64,000 bases of DNA from Cercophora sp. LCS_1 (GCA_036250225.1 JAPZLL010000003.1:558001-622000); one strand, 5' to 3'. Shown: positions 22,955-36,000, counted from the first letter of the stretch. The notes: generated by a model not told the origin, from the letters alone. Numbers and translations: made by a program.

Positions 22955-25231
22955 ATGAGTGCCAGGCAACGTTCCGAGCCAGAGAACCCCGAGGATGAGG
23001 GACATGACAGCCCCCAGGCACACGTTCCCGGGGCCTGGTATGAGATGATCGACGACGACGATGAAGATGATGGGGATTATGAAGAAGGTGATGGCAATGA
23101 CGGCGATGAAGACGACTATGACGATTCCATGGGTTTGTTCATGCCATGCATCATCTGAAGCGCGTCCACAGACTAAGCGTCCGCATAGACCCCAACAACG
23201 AGATCGAGCTTGAGCTCGTTCTTGAGACTGAAGGAGGTGATGGGGATGACGACGACGATGGGGAGTTAGATGCTGCCGAGCAAACACTGCACCGGAGGAT
23301 ACTGAGGTTAATAAGTGGCGGTAAGTGAGGTGTTTTATTCTGACAACAAGCACCAAAGCACCGTCATCATCTTTCCACCAAAGTCACCGGATCGCTGTTC
23401 AACAGTCTGCGTGGTGCACAGTCGGGAGCTTTAGTGGTCTCCTAATGCCCTCTGTGCCGACCGATCACATCGATTCCATATTTTGAAACAGTCTCTTTTT
23501 TCGTCATCAACTTTGCAGCGTTTGATGTGTTGATGTGTTTTGACCTCAGCCACAGCTCGCGCCGGTCCGGGCTTTTTGTCCCATCGCCAGCTTCTCGCTT
23601 TGCTACGTGGTCAGAATTTGGGGGATGTCGTGTTCGATGACAACGAAGAATTTGTCGGGTGGGCGAGTCGACGGCGGAATAGAAACCTGGATCCGAATCG
23701 CTTTCCTAAAGTACCCAGTGAGGAGGGACGAAGATTGATGGAGTCCGGTGTGTTTGGCGCCTTTGATACCAGAGAGCCCGAGAGAAAACGAATAGCGCGC
23801 CGAATACTTGACAGGGAGCTTGGAATCGGCGATGGTGCTCGTCGAAAATCGAACAGAAAGCTTATCGTCCAGGTATGCTCTCTCTCATCCCAGCATCTGA
23901 AGTACAGCTCCTAATCAAACTAGCAAATGCTTCCATCAACAAAGCCTGAGATGATAATCCACTACGAGGATCCAGTCTGCTGCGGCCAGTTCTCGGACGA
24001 CGGCAACTTTTTTTACGCCTGCGCCAAGGACTTCAAGGTTCGCATGTACGACACGTCCAATCCTTACAACTGGACTCATTACAAGACGGCGTCTTATCCC
24101 CTGGGTCAGTGGACCCTCACAGACGCGGACTTATCTCCCGACAACAAGTGGCTGGCCTTTACTTCCCTCCGCTCCGAAGTGTGTCTGGCTCCTACAGACC
24201 CAAACGACACGGGTGATCCGTATTCTATGGACCTGGGCGACCCGAGCCAGATGTACAACATGTACCGCGGCGCCTTTCCCATCTTCTCTATCAGATTCTC
24301 TGGCGACGGCCGCAACCTTGTAGCCGGTACTGGTGCCCGTTCCATTGTCGTCTACGATATTGAACGCCGGCGGTCTCTTCACCATGTTGTCGGTCACCAG
24401 GAAGATGTCAATGCCGTGTGCTTTGCGGACAAGCTCTCTCCGCACATTCTCTACTCAGGCTCTGACGACACCACCCTCAAAGTCTGGGACACGCGCTCTT
24501 TAGGCGACCGACGCGAGGCGGGAGCCTTTGTTGGTCATATTGAGGGTCTGACCTATATTGACAGTAAAGGTGATGGCCGCTATATTCTAAGCAATGGCAA
24601 AGACCAGAGCATGAAGCTTTGGGACCTGCGCATGGCCATGTCAACAGCCAGGTTTGAGGAGCTCAATCCCATGCGCGTGACCAGGGCGCATAACTACGAG
24701 TATCGCTGGGAGGATTACGACGACGCCCAGTGGTTCCAACACCCGCATGACAACTCTCTCGTGACGTTCAGGGGCCACAAAGTGCAGAGGACACTGATCC
24801 GGTGCCATTTCTCGCCTCCGGGAAGCACCGACTCGCGTTATGTTTTCTCGGGTAGTTATGATGGTTTCGTGTATGTGTGGAATTTGGATGCTACGCTCGC
24901 GGCCAAGATTGACGTCAAGGGCGTCACGGCCGATGCGCATGCTCAACCTAACCAGGCGAGACGGCGGTATCGGGTGCACCATTGGGGAAACGATACCTAC
25001 GAGACTCTTGTCAGAGATGTAGGGTGGCATCCCAATGCCCCGCTACTGGTTGGTAAGATTTGCAAACCCCATCAATGTTCGAAAGGCATTCTAACATTTT
25101 CAGCTTCGTCGTGGAACGGGACCGACTTGAATGGAGGAACGGCAAGCTTACACTCGTACAACGAGACGGAATTTGATGATGAACACGGAAACATGGGAAT
25201 TTCCGTCAATGAGAAATTGCAAGACATTTAG
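22955..25231 (+). CDS. WD40 repeat protein of the DCAF11/LEC14B (WDR23) family
   Basis: Likely substrate receptor for a DDB1-CUL4 ubiquitin ligase. Proposed exons: 22955-23132, 23189-23320, 23556-23872, 23924-25052 and 25104-25231, giving 627 residues. The N-terminal 100 residues are highly acidic (runs of Asp/Glu). A short helical module GFLSHRQLLALLRGQNLG precedes about seven WD repeats beginning at MIIHYEDPVCCGQFSDDG. Repeats ending KVWDTR and KLWDLR carry the WDxR motif that contacts DDB1. Introns 3-5 are canonical (about 51 bp). The first intron has a weak GTTTGT donor and the second is unusually long (about 235 bp; acceptor could be 23549 or 23555), so the N-terminal structure is less certain than the propeller. 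Confidence 0.88.
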
Positions 25232-26209
25232 TCCCTACTGGATCAATGCATCACGATCTTTTTTCTTCTTTTTGTCACAAACTTTGGATATGGAGGGAGC
25301 TTGGTATGGCGTTGGGCGCTCAAACGATATGATATGTATGACGCAAACACAAGGCTGAACACTCACATAGCACAATTTCCTCAATACTCAAATCAAATTA
25401 GGATAAGAATCAATATCTTATACCTTTGAATGCCTTGTTGATGAAAAAAAAACAACGCAACAGCGATATGTAGCTATGCAAAATGACTTGTGTTTCGCAC
25501 TTCTTCCTCCACAACCACCACCATCCACTTTCCGTCTCAAAGCCAATTGATCCCCGTCTAAGACCACAGTGTAGGAAAGGAAAGAAACAAACAGACAGGC
25601 GTTATGTCGCGCGCGCAATGCAAAGCCTCCCAAATCCCCGATCCCAAACCTACTCCCAAGCGCCGGCTCAAGACAGGGACTAAAACACATAGGGGTGGCA
25701 AAAGACCAGACTCGTACAATACTTTAGGGGAGAAAGAGACTGCGTTCGTCTCGCCATCGGTGACGAAGCGTCCAGGATCGCAAAAACCCCAAGCGTCCAG
25801 TCTCGCCCTGCCTCGTAGGCAGCGCAGACGGACGGGTATAGTTTTGCCGAGCGTGAAGAACGTCGTCGTGTGAAGCAAACAGAATGGGAAATGGAAATGA
25901 ACAAAAAGGTAAACAGTGGTAGGTATAGGTTGGGGACGGGCTGAAGCCAAAACCATCCCTGATTCTCAAGTCGCCGCCATCGCTTTCCCGCCTCCTCCGT
26001 GTCGAGCCAATTCGAGGCTCCCTCTGGGTATGCATGCCAACAGACAAACGTGTCGACTTAATAACAGAAGAAAGAGAGACATTAATAATGTACAGGGTTT
26101 ACAAAAGGGTTGGTCCCCGACTCCTTAACCTTGCAACCGCTCCGTCTATTTCAATCAGTCCCTCATTAACATGAACAACATCACAACCACACGGCTGTGG
26201 GTCCCCCTC
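25232..26209. other. Convergent intergenic region
   Basis: About 980 bp between the WD40 stop and the flippase stop. It contains AT-rich tracts and an A-run near 25446, consistent with two 3' UTRs. Short frames here are unsupported. Confidence 0.55.
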
Positions 26210-29200
26210 TCAGATCTGGTGCTCCGGATCGATGCTCTTCTTGGAAAAGGCCGAGAGCCCGCGTTTCCTCACCGTATTGAGGTTGAACCGCCTCTGCCCC
26301 GTCGATGCAGCGTCGTGTGTCGAATGCGAGGACTCGATTCTACTGAGTCTCGCCGCCGAGGTGAAGTCGTTGCTTGCCTCAAGAGAGGGCCGGACGCGAT
26401 CCATCGACATTCTTATCCTGTCGTAGGACGGGCGGGCGCGGTCTATTGAGGGACGGACAGGGGCAGAATCTGCCGTGGCCGCCTGCGTCAGCTCGTCTTC
26501 CCGACGCGGCATGTCCATCGACATGCGGTCGCGGTCATGCATGGTGTAGTTCGTACCGTCGCTCCCGTTCTGCGTTCGCGTGTTATGCGTGGCCACAGAA
26601 GGGGGATAGATAGGCCGCCTGTCCTCATCCACGCTCGCGTACTGGACGTGTTTTGCTTTCCTGGTCGGCGCCGACGTCTCCGATGAGCTTGACGAAGCAC
26701 CCTGCAGCCCTTCGGGGGCTGCTGTCCCGGGCTCATCCTGACCGAGAGCCTTATATTCGCCGAGACTGACCTGTTCGCGGATGATGTCGGCATCGTAGGG
26801 AAAGCGCTGTTTCTGTATGCACTTGATGACGATCCGGGGGAGCAGGCATATTGCTGGCGTGACGATAAAGGCCATCCAGAATGTATACTCTTTGTACACC
26901 TGTGGGGCGGCGTGGTAGAAGGCGCCCGAGTAGGTGAATGCTGTGTAGATCCCGGTCCAGAAGAAGACGAAGAGGTCGCTGATGGCGACCACCAGCAAAA
27001 TAAGCCAGTCCCACCTGTACGTGTTGATGAGAATGTACATGTTGATGGTGACAACCGCGGGATGGGCAATGTATACTCCAAGTCGGGTACGCTCGGCGAC
27101 ATCGAGACCATCGCCCGCCGCGGAGGCGGTCAGGACCACAAAGACGTAGGGGATGAAGAAACTCATAATCGACTGGTATACACCATCCACCATGTAGGCC
27201 CTGGTTCCATGTCAGCAAAACACATCAAAACGTCTTACCTCAGGGGAGCCCGGTACTCACCAGAACTTTGTTTGCGTCCACTCCAGCCGCTCGATACCGC
27301 GGCGATAGAGCTGAGGGACTGCCAAGGACACTGCATCGCTCACATCTTGATCCAAGACGCCCATAAGGATAACCGGGACAGAGGTGAAGAACAGGTTGAA
27401 CATGAGAATGTAGGTGTAGTCGAAGATGTATGAGATGTCGAAGTTGCAAAAAGCCTGGAACCAGAAGACTGACCACGTCCACACCATGTTTTTGTAGAAG
27501 AAATTGCTAATTGACTCCGCCAATCGCCGGTAGGACCATCTTCCGTGCACAAGCACCAGTCTTTGCAAAAACCGGAACTGAGCAATAGCATAGTCGGACG
27601 ACATGACAGCCTGTCGTCCTTCTTCGCCAGCGATACCGACACCAACGTCGGCTTCCTGGATCATGGCCACATCGTTTGCTCCATCGCCAATCGAGAGTGT
27701 CATGACGTCGAGACCGTTCTTGACCATGGAGACGACGGCAGCTTTTTGTGCAGGGCTGACGCGGCAGCACAGCACCGACTGGCATTGTTTGCAGAGAAGC
27801 AGGAACTTCTGCTTGAGAGCATCGCTAAGCACCCACCGCAGGGTGAAGCCGTCAATAACGACACCGTGTGTTGGTGCTGGAGGCTCGTGGTCGTGCCGTG
27901 CATTTTTGAGCTCTTCGTCGCTGCCTGTCATGTTGAAAATGGCCAAGCCCTTGTTGAGTTCCTGCTCGGCAATTTGCAGGTATTCATCCTCCGACATGCC
28001 GCCGCTTTCATCCTCGAGGACCTGCAAGCGGATGAGATCCATGTCGTTGTGGAGCAGGTTGCACGAGAACCCAATGTTGATGGCTGTTTCGACCTTGTCA
28101 CCTGTGAGCACCCAGAGCTTGATTCCGGCGTCGCCCAACAGAGCAATCGTGTCAGGAACTCCATCTTGTAGACGGTCCTCGATGGCGGTCCCGCCCAACA
28201 GAGTGAAGTCCTGCTCGATCTTATCGGCCACTTCTTCCAGCTTCTCCTCGCGGTTTTCGAGTGCCCGAGAAGCAACATCGTGCTCTTTTCGCCACTCGGC
28301 ATATTCTTGCTCCGAAAGCTCTCGCTCGGCGATACAGAGCGTGCGCAACCCTTCGACGGCGAACATTTCGAGATGCTTGGCGGTATCTGCTCTCAACTGC
28401 TTTTGCTCGCCTCTCTTGAGGCGAGAATAGATGACGCTGTCGGCGCCCTTGCAAAACAAAATGATCTTACCGTCAGGCATTCTGACGATGGAGCTCATCC
28501 GTTTTCGACTTGAGTTGAACTCGATCGTATTTAGCACGGGGTAATGCCGCTCCTCGCCCATGACGTTAAGATGGATCATGTCGTTGTGCATGCCAAGAAC
28601 GGTGAAGCCCATATCGCGCGCCGTGGCTACGAGAGCGGCCTCGTCAGGAGACTGCGCCTTGTATATTATCTTCGGCTTGTCTCCGATCTGCTTTTCCGCA
28701 ATCACCGTGTGGCAGAGAGCAAGAGCGAGCATGAAACGTTCGTTGGCTTGCTGCTGCTCGGTCCCGTTCTTGCCTGCGAGATCCTCAACAAAGTCTGGCG
28801 CGATAAACGTCAAATCGTCGTCGTGGAGGTAGGGGTTTTCGTGTATCTCGCGAAGTCCGCCGAGAGCCTTGACTTTGGCCTTGGCGATCTCGGCTCTAGC
28901 TTGCGCCGCCTCTGCCACAACATCGATACCTAGTCGTTTGTTCATGCCAGCCTGTGCCTCGGTGTACGCTTCTCCATATGGCTGTCCGTTGATTGTTGCC
29001 TTTTTGAACTCCATCACGTTCTGCGTCAAGGTGCCTGTCTTGTCGGAGAAGATGTACTCGATCTGACCAACGTCATCCGAAATATTCCACGACTTGGGAA
29101 TGCAGGGCTGGTCGAGCTTTTCATAGTACATCCCGAGGTCGCTGTAAATGAAGTATGCCTGTAGAGTCCTCACAATCTCGAGCGAGATGTAAAGCGAGAT

Positions 29201-30990
29201 AGGCACCAAGTTTTGGAACTGGATGACGGCAGCCCAAAAGGTTATGAAGCCTGTCAAGCCCGGTGTCCCTCCAATCGAGCCGTACTCGAACCAGTACAGA
29301 GACGAATCCGTCTGGCCCCAGGCGATACCGTTGGCGATTGCCGAGATCAAACACATAACCAAGAGAACCCCGAAGTTGCAGATGACGTTGAAGTTGAGCT
29401 CGCGAGCAATGCGGGCCCGCTTACTGGGCGTGATGCCCGCGTTCATCATGATTTTGGTGTCGTGGCCGGTGAAGACAACGACGCCAAGAGCCCACTCCGT
29501 GTTGCGCAGATGACATCCACGCAGGACCATGTTGTCGATTGAGATGGCCTCCGACATGTCCTGCGGCTCCCCATGCGGATCCCAGGGGACCTGTTGCTTC
29601 CATTTGATCGCGCCGTTGAACTTGTAGAGGTTCGGTTGCGGGGCTTCGCTGTCGATCATAAATTCAGCACGCTCGCAGTCCCGCGCGTGCTTCATCGTAC
29701 GACCACACCTCAACGCGGATCTGATCTTTAGGTTTGTCTCGCCATCCAAGTTCTTCGTTTCAACGTAGCAAGCGCCGTCCGGATCGGAGGTTGACAAGAT
29801 GATAATATCGGCAGGGATCTCGTCGTCGTTGTAGATACGCACAAAGTCACCGACGACAAGATTCTTCCAGTGATCTTTGTGAAACCTCGCTTTTCCAGAG
29901 ATCGGCCGGACGTGATTTATCAAATCACCTTTCAGGTCTCGCAGGGCTGACGCCTTAGCAGCATCAGCGGCCGTCGTCTCGGACCCATCGGGGATTTCTA
30001 GTTTGTTGGATCGGGGAAGCGGGGACGGCACTGGTGTCATTTGGATTTCCTCTCGCGCGGATACGAACGAATTTCGGGATCGCGGAGAGCCGGTATCGTC
30101 CCATGGTGTACGCACAGATTGCATCGAGAGACGCGGATCACTATGCGCGCCTGTCTGTTTCGTCGGTTTCGTCTCCTCCTTCCACATTCCCTCAATCGCA
30201 TACCACATGGCGCCAAAAATACGCGAGTTGGCCTTTTTGAACTTTCGCCACAGCGAAACATTGTCTTCCTCGACGTTGACATTGTCCCAGCCCACTAACC
30301 GATGCACAGGGGCATCGTTCAGCTCGATATCGAGAATTGTTCGTCGATAGTCTTCGATGGCGTCCTTGATGGCGGTGACACAAATAATAAAAATTAAGGG
30401 AACTGCGTTCAAGGCGGGATTGACACCACCAAAGATAGGGAATATCTAACACGAGTTAATGCCGGCTCGCCCGAATATGGAACGGCGCTAGAGGCCTGGA
30501 TCTGGGCCCGGGGCGGGGAGGTAGGAAGAAGGATACTCACACCTAGGATGACAAGGAAGAGGAAGAAAATGTTGGCAATGTTGTGAAACTGGAACCAGAG
30601 GTTCTTAGGGATGAACGAGAGCGGCGTGTACTTGGCCGTCCGAATCTTGTTTCGTGGGTATTGTGTAGTCGGACGGCCGTCGCTGTCCTTGAGTTCTGGC
30701 GGCAGCGGGATGTTGAAAAAGACCTGTCTCGGGGCAGCACCCCCGCCGTTGCTGTGGACGCTGGCATCGTCGTTTGGTGCGCCGTCAGTCTGACTCTGCC
30801 TCAGCGACTCTGAGCCTCCTGATGCTCTTTTTTTCTCGGTCGCCGTGTGTTTGTCGTGTATCCTGCCCAGGAGCGAAAGGCGCTTCATGGTTGAGCTTTT
30901 GACCGTCAGCTTCCGCGTCGCCCATCTTGACCGCTGCATCGAGTGCTCTGGCCCGGAGGCGTCCCCATCATCCACCTTATTGGGATCCAT
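26210..30990 (-). CDS. dnf1: P4-type ATPase, phospholipid flippase (Dnf1/Dnf2 class)
   Basis: Large flippase moving phospholipids from the outer to the cytosolic leaflet of plasma and endosomal membranes. Exons 30990-30541, 30445-27261 and 27200-26210 encode 1541 residues; introns are 95 and 60 bp. Motifs: a long basic N-tail, NKIRTAKYTPLSFIPKNLW before TM1, actuator DGET at 384-387, PISL in TM4 (about 565-568), phosphorylation site DKTGTLTQN with Asp618, then the TGDKVETAINI and GDGANDVAMIQEADVGVGI hinge motifs, and a hydrophobic C-terminal block of TM helices. The C-tail is Ser/Arg-rich. The N-terminal consensus and size fit the Dnf1/2 (DnfA) class rather than Drs2, Neo1 or Dnf3; class is by recollection. 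Partner Cdc50/Lem3 proteins are not in the window. Confidence 0.93.
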
Positions 30991-33960
30991 GGGGAGGGAA
31001 TCGCGGGCAGGGCCCGATCAACCCGCGCTTTCCGCCAGACTGGCCAGAACTGGCCCGGTCACTGTTCCGACGCCACTGCAATTGGGGTCGCGCGGTGTCC
31101 GGCTCGGGAAACGAATCGTGTTCAATGGGGGCGGCGAGGTCGTGTAAACTCGTCGGTCTTGGTGATGCGTGCTTCGTCTCGAAAGCAAATGGGCCGTGAG
31201 TGAGGTTGCTGGCTGATTGTGTGGGATTAAGGGGGCGGGAATGTCGGGCGTGGAGAGCCAAGGACAGTGTTGGATTTCCTGGCAGCTGGCACCGCCCTTC
31301 TTCACACGCGAGGAATTGAGGGAGATTCTGGAGCGTGGAGCTGGATTGGCCCAGTTAGGGGACACGCGCTAGCCCCGGCGTTATGGGAGGGTCCGGGTCA
31401 GCCGGGGTTGGGAGCAGCAAAAAAATCAGAGGGCCACCCAACAGGCAAGGGCGAACCTGGAACAGGCGAAAGTCCAGGAAGGAGGATGCATGAACGTGAG
31501 GGCAACGAGATAAAAGAAGCGGGAGGGGAGAGAGCTTCCGGAAATGCCTTGGCAGGGGATTCACGCTGCGTTTGAACAATAAGGAAATAAAATGGCTGCA
31601 AACACTGTTGGTTACCACGATCCAGCAGCAATCGCCCAGGCCCAAAGAGGCCAAATCTACAAAACGAGAAAAAAACGGGGGGTGGTTGCTTCGATCTCTC
31701 GGACCCTGAATTGGTCATCAAGATGGTTTGCGGCAGCCTTCCTCCCCCTTCCTCGCCTCGCACCTCGCGCCGTAACCAATGCCTTCATTTCACGGCGTCG
31801 CGGCACGAAAGTGGGGCCTTCCCTTGGGTGCCGTCGCCAACTCGGGTTCCTCTCAGACTTTGAAGCCAGGCTCGCAACTTCTTGTTCCAGCGATCCAAAC
31901 GTCGGGTGCACCCAGTCACCATTAACGGGCGCTGTGGCGTCTCCTTATTCATTCTCGCCCGTCGCGGCGGTTTGGGCCACCTTTGCAGCAAATCACACAG
32001 CGGCTTACCGTTGGCGAGGCCGACTGATCTTCTCACGCTCCGCACTGGTCCATCTTTTGCCAAGGGGCAGGAGGGGAAAGGACGACGAAGCCGAGAATCA
32101 GTTTCTAACAATGCAGGTAGGTAGGTGTGGGTATATTGGGCTGCATAGCCGCTTCACTCATTGGGCATTCTTCCCGTCGGCCAGGAGTCTCCTCCTGCGC
32201 GATCCCGATCATACGCGAGCAAAATCGCCTCTTGTGAAGATTTCGAAGTCATCGGATTTTGATTCGAACCCGGTGTCCGAGACGGTGTCTTCGGCCCTGG
32301 GCCCAGCCCCGCCAAAGATTTCGAGAATGACGCTAGGCGCTGCAGACTGCGGGTCGGACAAGTTGACGGGAATCTTTGGCAAGGTATCCTCTTCTCTGTT
32401 TCGGCGAGCGAAACCGAAGGAACAAGACGACTCCAATGCAACATTCAATTTCAACGGAAGTGGCTGGCTGGACAGCCAAGCCTGCTCCGCACAGAAGGCC
32501 CTTCACGATCTCGTCTTCGTCACGCTCTGCCAACCCGCCGACGTCTATCCGTACATGAAATGATAAATGTCTGGCAACCTTCGGGGTCGTCGGGACGTAG
32601 TTGTTTTGGACTTATTCATTGCACTCCCTTTATTATCCTTGGCGCCTATCATCATTGCCGTCTTGGATGCAATTGTCGTCTCCTCCTCCACAATTGCTGC
32701 CCCCCTCTTCCATGCCGACTAGACGGATTTCGGGTGCCCCGCGCTCAGCGGGGGAGGTGAGGGAAGTGGCTTACACGACAGATGTTTGCTGCGCCTGCAG
32801 CCGGTGCCGCCAGACTTGCACATACGAGATCTCCTGGTTGGTGAGGTGGGACGAATGCTTTCGCATCCCACGGGTGCATGACGCTGTGCCTTTCCGCTGT
32901 CATCATGGTGATGGTCATCAGCTAAGGCCACTCGAGCTTGCCAAAGCCACCTTCGCATCGGCAGCACAGTCTCTCACTCATCGCTTCGTTCGACTGTTCA
33001 CCCCGGATGTCGCCTTTTCGGCAATTGTGCGGTTTTGAGGGGTGAGCTCTGACCTTGTGCTTACTCGTGGGTTCGGCGAGAGTTAAGGGACAACGGGTCG
33101 ACAAGTCTCGCCGATACCCAGGAACCGCTCTTCTGATGAAACGAAGGTGAGTCCGTGCCTCGGGTTGTGTCATGCACATCACCAAACAGGCCCAAACAAC
33201 GGGTCAATAGCCCCTTCCCTGTCCCTGAGCGTCGGCCGCTTTGGGGCGCTCAGTGTTCTGCGAGCATGTCGCCATGTCCCAACTGTAATCCCTCAAGAAG
33301 ATCCTACAACTGGGCGCATTCATCAATTTGAGCCGCGAACGTTTCTGACGTCGAACTGGAAGTCGAAATGACCAAGGGTTGACGATGCAGACTCAAACTG
33401 CGCTACGGAGGGGCAACACAAAGCTTGATTGTTCGGCTCGGCAGAAAACATTGCTGAGGGCAAACTTTTCTTCGTTGTCGAGGGCGTAGCTGGTAAGATG
33501 TGTTGGGCACTTGATTCGCAGGAGTTACAGCCCTTCCAGGTTGAATCTGCCCCAAGGCTCTCAGTGATGCCCTTCACGAAGACCCCTATTGAACCCCGAC
33601 ATGGCCTTAAAGTGGGCAACCGCAATAGCCATTTTGATCGTGTGCCTAGATATTGCATGTATTGTAGATTCGTTGAAGTGGAGTTGCTGACTAACACACA
33701 ATCAAGCCCAAAGCCCGAACCAGCACCAGTGCGACGTCAGCGGGGTGATTGCGCCTAACTTTGACGCGGTTGCACCTGAAGGCGACGCGTCAAGCGATGG
33801 GAGCGCTTTTTGATGAGGATTGCAGCTCTGTACAGCCCCGCAGAAACGCACGAGCTTCTGTTTCCGCCCAGCAACATCGGTGGAAGCTACGGTTCCATCT
33901 TCCACCAATCTTCTCGTTTTCGGCAAGACAATGAGGTGAGGCTGCCAAGCCAATTTCAAG
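30991..33960. other. 3 kb intergenic region between the flippase and the candidate Smc5/6 factor
   Basis: Holds the leftward flippase promoter and the rightward promoter of the next gene. It includes one long open frame (31592-32563), listed separately at low confidence. Otherwise no supportable gene or RNA is seen. Confidence 0.5.
31592..32563 (+). CDS. Doubtful open frame of 323 codons
   Basis: An ATG in a good context (AAAATGG) opens a 323-codon frame with no intron. I recognise no family. The first half is Arg/Ala/Leu-rich and looks like chance translation of GC-rich promoter DNA. The second half (about residues 215-305) is more protein-like, with Ser, Lys and Asp. The opposite strand is also open over parts of the span, which argues for a composition effect. 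It lies in the upstream flank of the flippase gene. I list it for testing only. Confidence 0.18.
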   Translation: MAANTVGYHDPAAIAQAQRGQIYKTRKKRGVVASISRTLNWSSRWFAAAFLPLPRLAPRAVTNAFISRRRGTKVGPSLGCRRQLGFLSDFEARLATSCSSDPNVGCTQSPLTGAVASPYSFSPVAAVWATFAANHTAAYRWRGRLIFSRSALVHLLPRGRRGKDDEAENQFLTMQVGRCGYIGLHSRFTHWAFFPSARSLLLRDPDHTRAKSPLVKISKSSDFDSNPVSETVSSALGPAPPKISRMTLGAADCGSDKLTGIFGKVSSSLFRRAKPKEQDDSNATFNFNGSGWLDSQACSAQKALHDLVFVTLCQPADVYPYMK

Positions 33961-36000
33961 ATGAACCGTAACAGCGCCATCACCTCCTTCTTTAAGCCTA
34001 TACCCAAGGCCTCACCGCAAAGCTCATCGCAAAGCTCACAACAAACGGCGGTTCCGCCCGCAAGAACACCGACCAAAACACCAATAAACTCCAAGTCGCC
34101 CTCTCTACCCAAATCTCAGCCTCAAATCCAGCAGCCTACATTCCCATCCCCACTACCGCCCACTCCTTCACCACCAAGATCTCGTTACTCCTCCTCACCG
34201 CCAGCACCTGTCCGGCAGGCGAGGGATCGCAGTGACGTCATCCAGGCCTCCGACGATGAAGATGGTGATTCGGATCTTGACTCATCCGACGATGACCTCC
34301 CTGATCTGTTCAAGCCCAGCGTCGGGAGCACCGTTGTGCCAGCGCCCCCGGGGAGAAAAGGACTCCTTGCTACGCCTCGCGCTAAACGGACGGCCATTGA
34401 GTTCCACTCGTCCCCGTTGACAATCATGACCAAGCACAAGTTCGACATCAACGCGCTCATGAAACACGCGGAAGCGGACAATGCTCTTGAGGAAAGCGAG
34501 AAACGGATGCAAGTGCTCCTGAAAGAGGAGGAGGCCAGGTCGACTCCCAATACGGCCGCTGTCAACTGTGACTCGAAAGAGTCTCTCAGCCTGCATGACA
34601 CAATGATGAACGTCTTCTCCGACCCCGGGGACAGTCAAGAGGGAGGTGTTCGGACTAAGTTGTTACGTGCCGTAAAACGCACTGAGGTGATGGATCAACG
34701 CATTCGGTGGCATTTCTTCGAGTACTACGACGACAGCAAGCGAAAAGGCGCTGGATCAAGCATTGATGCCCGTCCAGTTTTTCCGGATGCCGCAGCCACA
34801 GGAGATTGGAGCTTCCTCGCCGACCCAGACGAAAGGTCCGCCTACTTCGAGGATGGCGTTCCCTTCAACATCCAAACGCTTTTCCAAAACATTCCTGATG
34901 AGATTCTTCTCTGGGTCTTGAAAGAGATACCGTTTGAAGGGTCCAAGAAGCTCCGGGACGAATACATACGATTGCTCTCTGCATGCCAGAACCAGACTAG
35001 ACGACTTATAGACAGCGAACTGGTCGACCAGCTCTTCCGAGAGGCCGGCGCTGGAGACCACGCCTTCCATACGAAGGGAAAAGTAATGACAGGTGGGGGA
35101 CCCGAGCATGAAGATACCCCATACTCGCGACGAAACTGGACTTCTCTGAAATCAGTGCTATGCACGCTGTACGAATCATCACAAGGGTTAGAACTCCCTG
35201 CCTTGACACGATCCGTGTCCATTTTACTTCGCCTAGGGATGGATGATCTCCTCCGCGAGGATGAACTGATAGTGCACGATTACCAGGCCGCTATGACGTG
35301 GCTGGTTGAGTCTGTCCCTGAGCCCTCCTGGGACGCCCTTGTATGCCATACTCTCAAACCCTTCGTCTCAACAGCTGACGTTTGATAGTGTGCTGATGTG
35401 ACCCTCTCTTTGTACACATTCATCGACTCGTCACCTCTTCGTCTTGCCGCAATTTCATCCGTCCCGATTACCTCGCCTCGGCTTGTAGACCTTCGCCGTC
35501 GGCTTGCCCTGTCATTTGTCTTTGATGATACCAATTGGGGCAGGAGGCCGCCATACACAACACTTTCGATCCGCTCCCTGATCGACCGACTTGAGGATGA
35601 CGCCTTCATTGTTGACCGCCACCACACCGACTATGTCGAGCTCGGCGCCCTCGCTGGACTCCTCGATATTGCAATCGGGGATGGGTGTCCGCCGACGACG
35701 ATAGGCGGTGGCACACAAGCCATCAAGCAGTTCAACGCCGAGATAGATGAACTGGCGCGGAAAATAAAGGTCATGTGGTCTGGTATCAGTACCCAGGGTG
35801 CCGCGTATGCGTCGCGACTGGATACGCGACAACGACTGCAGGACTTGGAGCGGACGCTCGTGCATGCAACAAGGACCAGGCCACCACCAATGCAGAGCAT
35901 TTTTGGGATCGGACCGACAGATGAATATGACGAGGATAAACCTAAACCAAGACAGCAGAGCTTTATGCAAAGGTACTTGATAAAGGGAGCGCAGTCTTAA
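33961..36000 (+). CDS. Nuclear protein with PIP-like motif; possible CANIN/Nse6-like Smc5/6 factor
   Basis: Two exons (33961-35340, 35389-36000) with a 48 bp phase-0 intron (GTATGC donor, GCTGAC branch, TAG acceptor) give 663 residues. The N-terminus MNRNSAITSFFKPIPK resembles a PCNA-interacting PIP box with Asn in place of the first Gln. Residues 20-150 are Ser/Pro/Gln-rich, disordered and acidic. A helix with FDINALMKHAEADN and a Glu/Lys-rich stretch (about 160-195) starts a conserved all-helical region running to about 620. The pattern recalls the fungal CANIN domain proteins (SLF2/Nse6-like, which bind Smc6 and Nse5), but I cannot verify this by eye. The gene call is solid; the function is a guess. 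It is convergent with vma-4. Confidence 0.82.

Noticed and set aside
27201..27260. Flippase as two separate genes
   Set aside because: The gap is a 60 bp intron; splicing restores KFWAYMVDGVYQS in the last membrane region.
32262..32285. tRNA B-box-like sequence (GATTCGAACCC)
   Set aside because: The flanking bases do not form a T-stem on either strand and no A-box or acceptor stem is present.
6498..36000. nim-1, rec8 and the Smc5/6-like gene as a chromosome-cycle cluster
   Set aside because: They are separated by unrelated genes on alternating strands; co-location in a gene-dense eukaryotic region is expected by chance.
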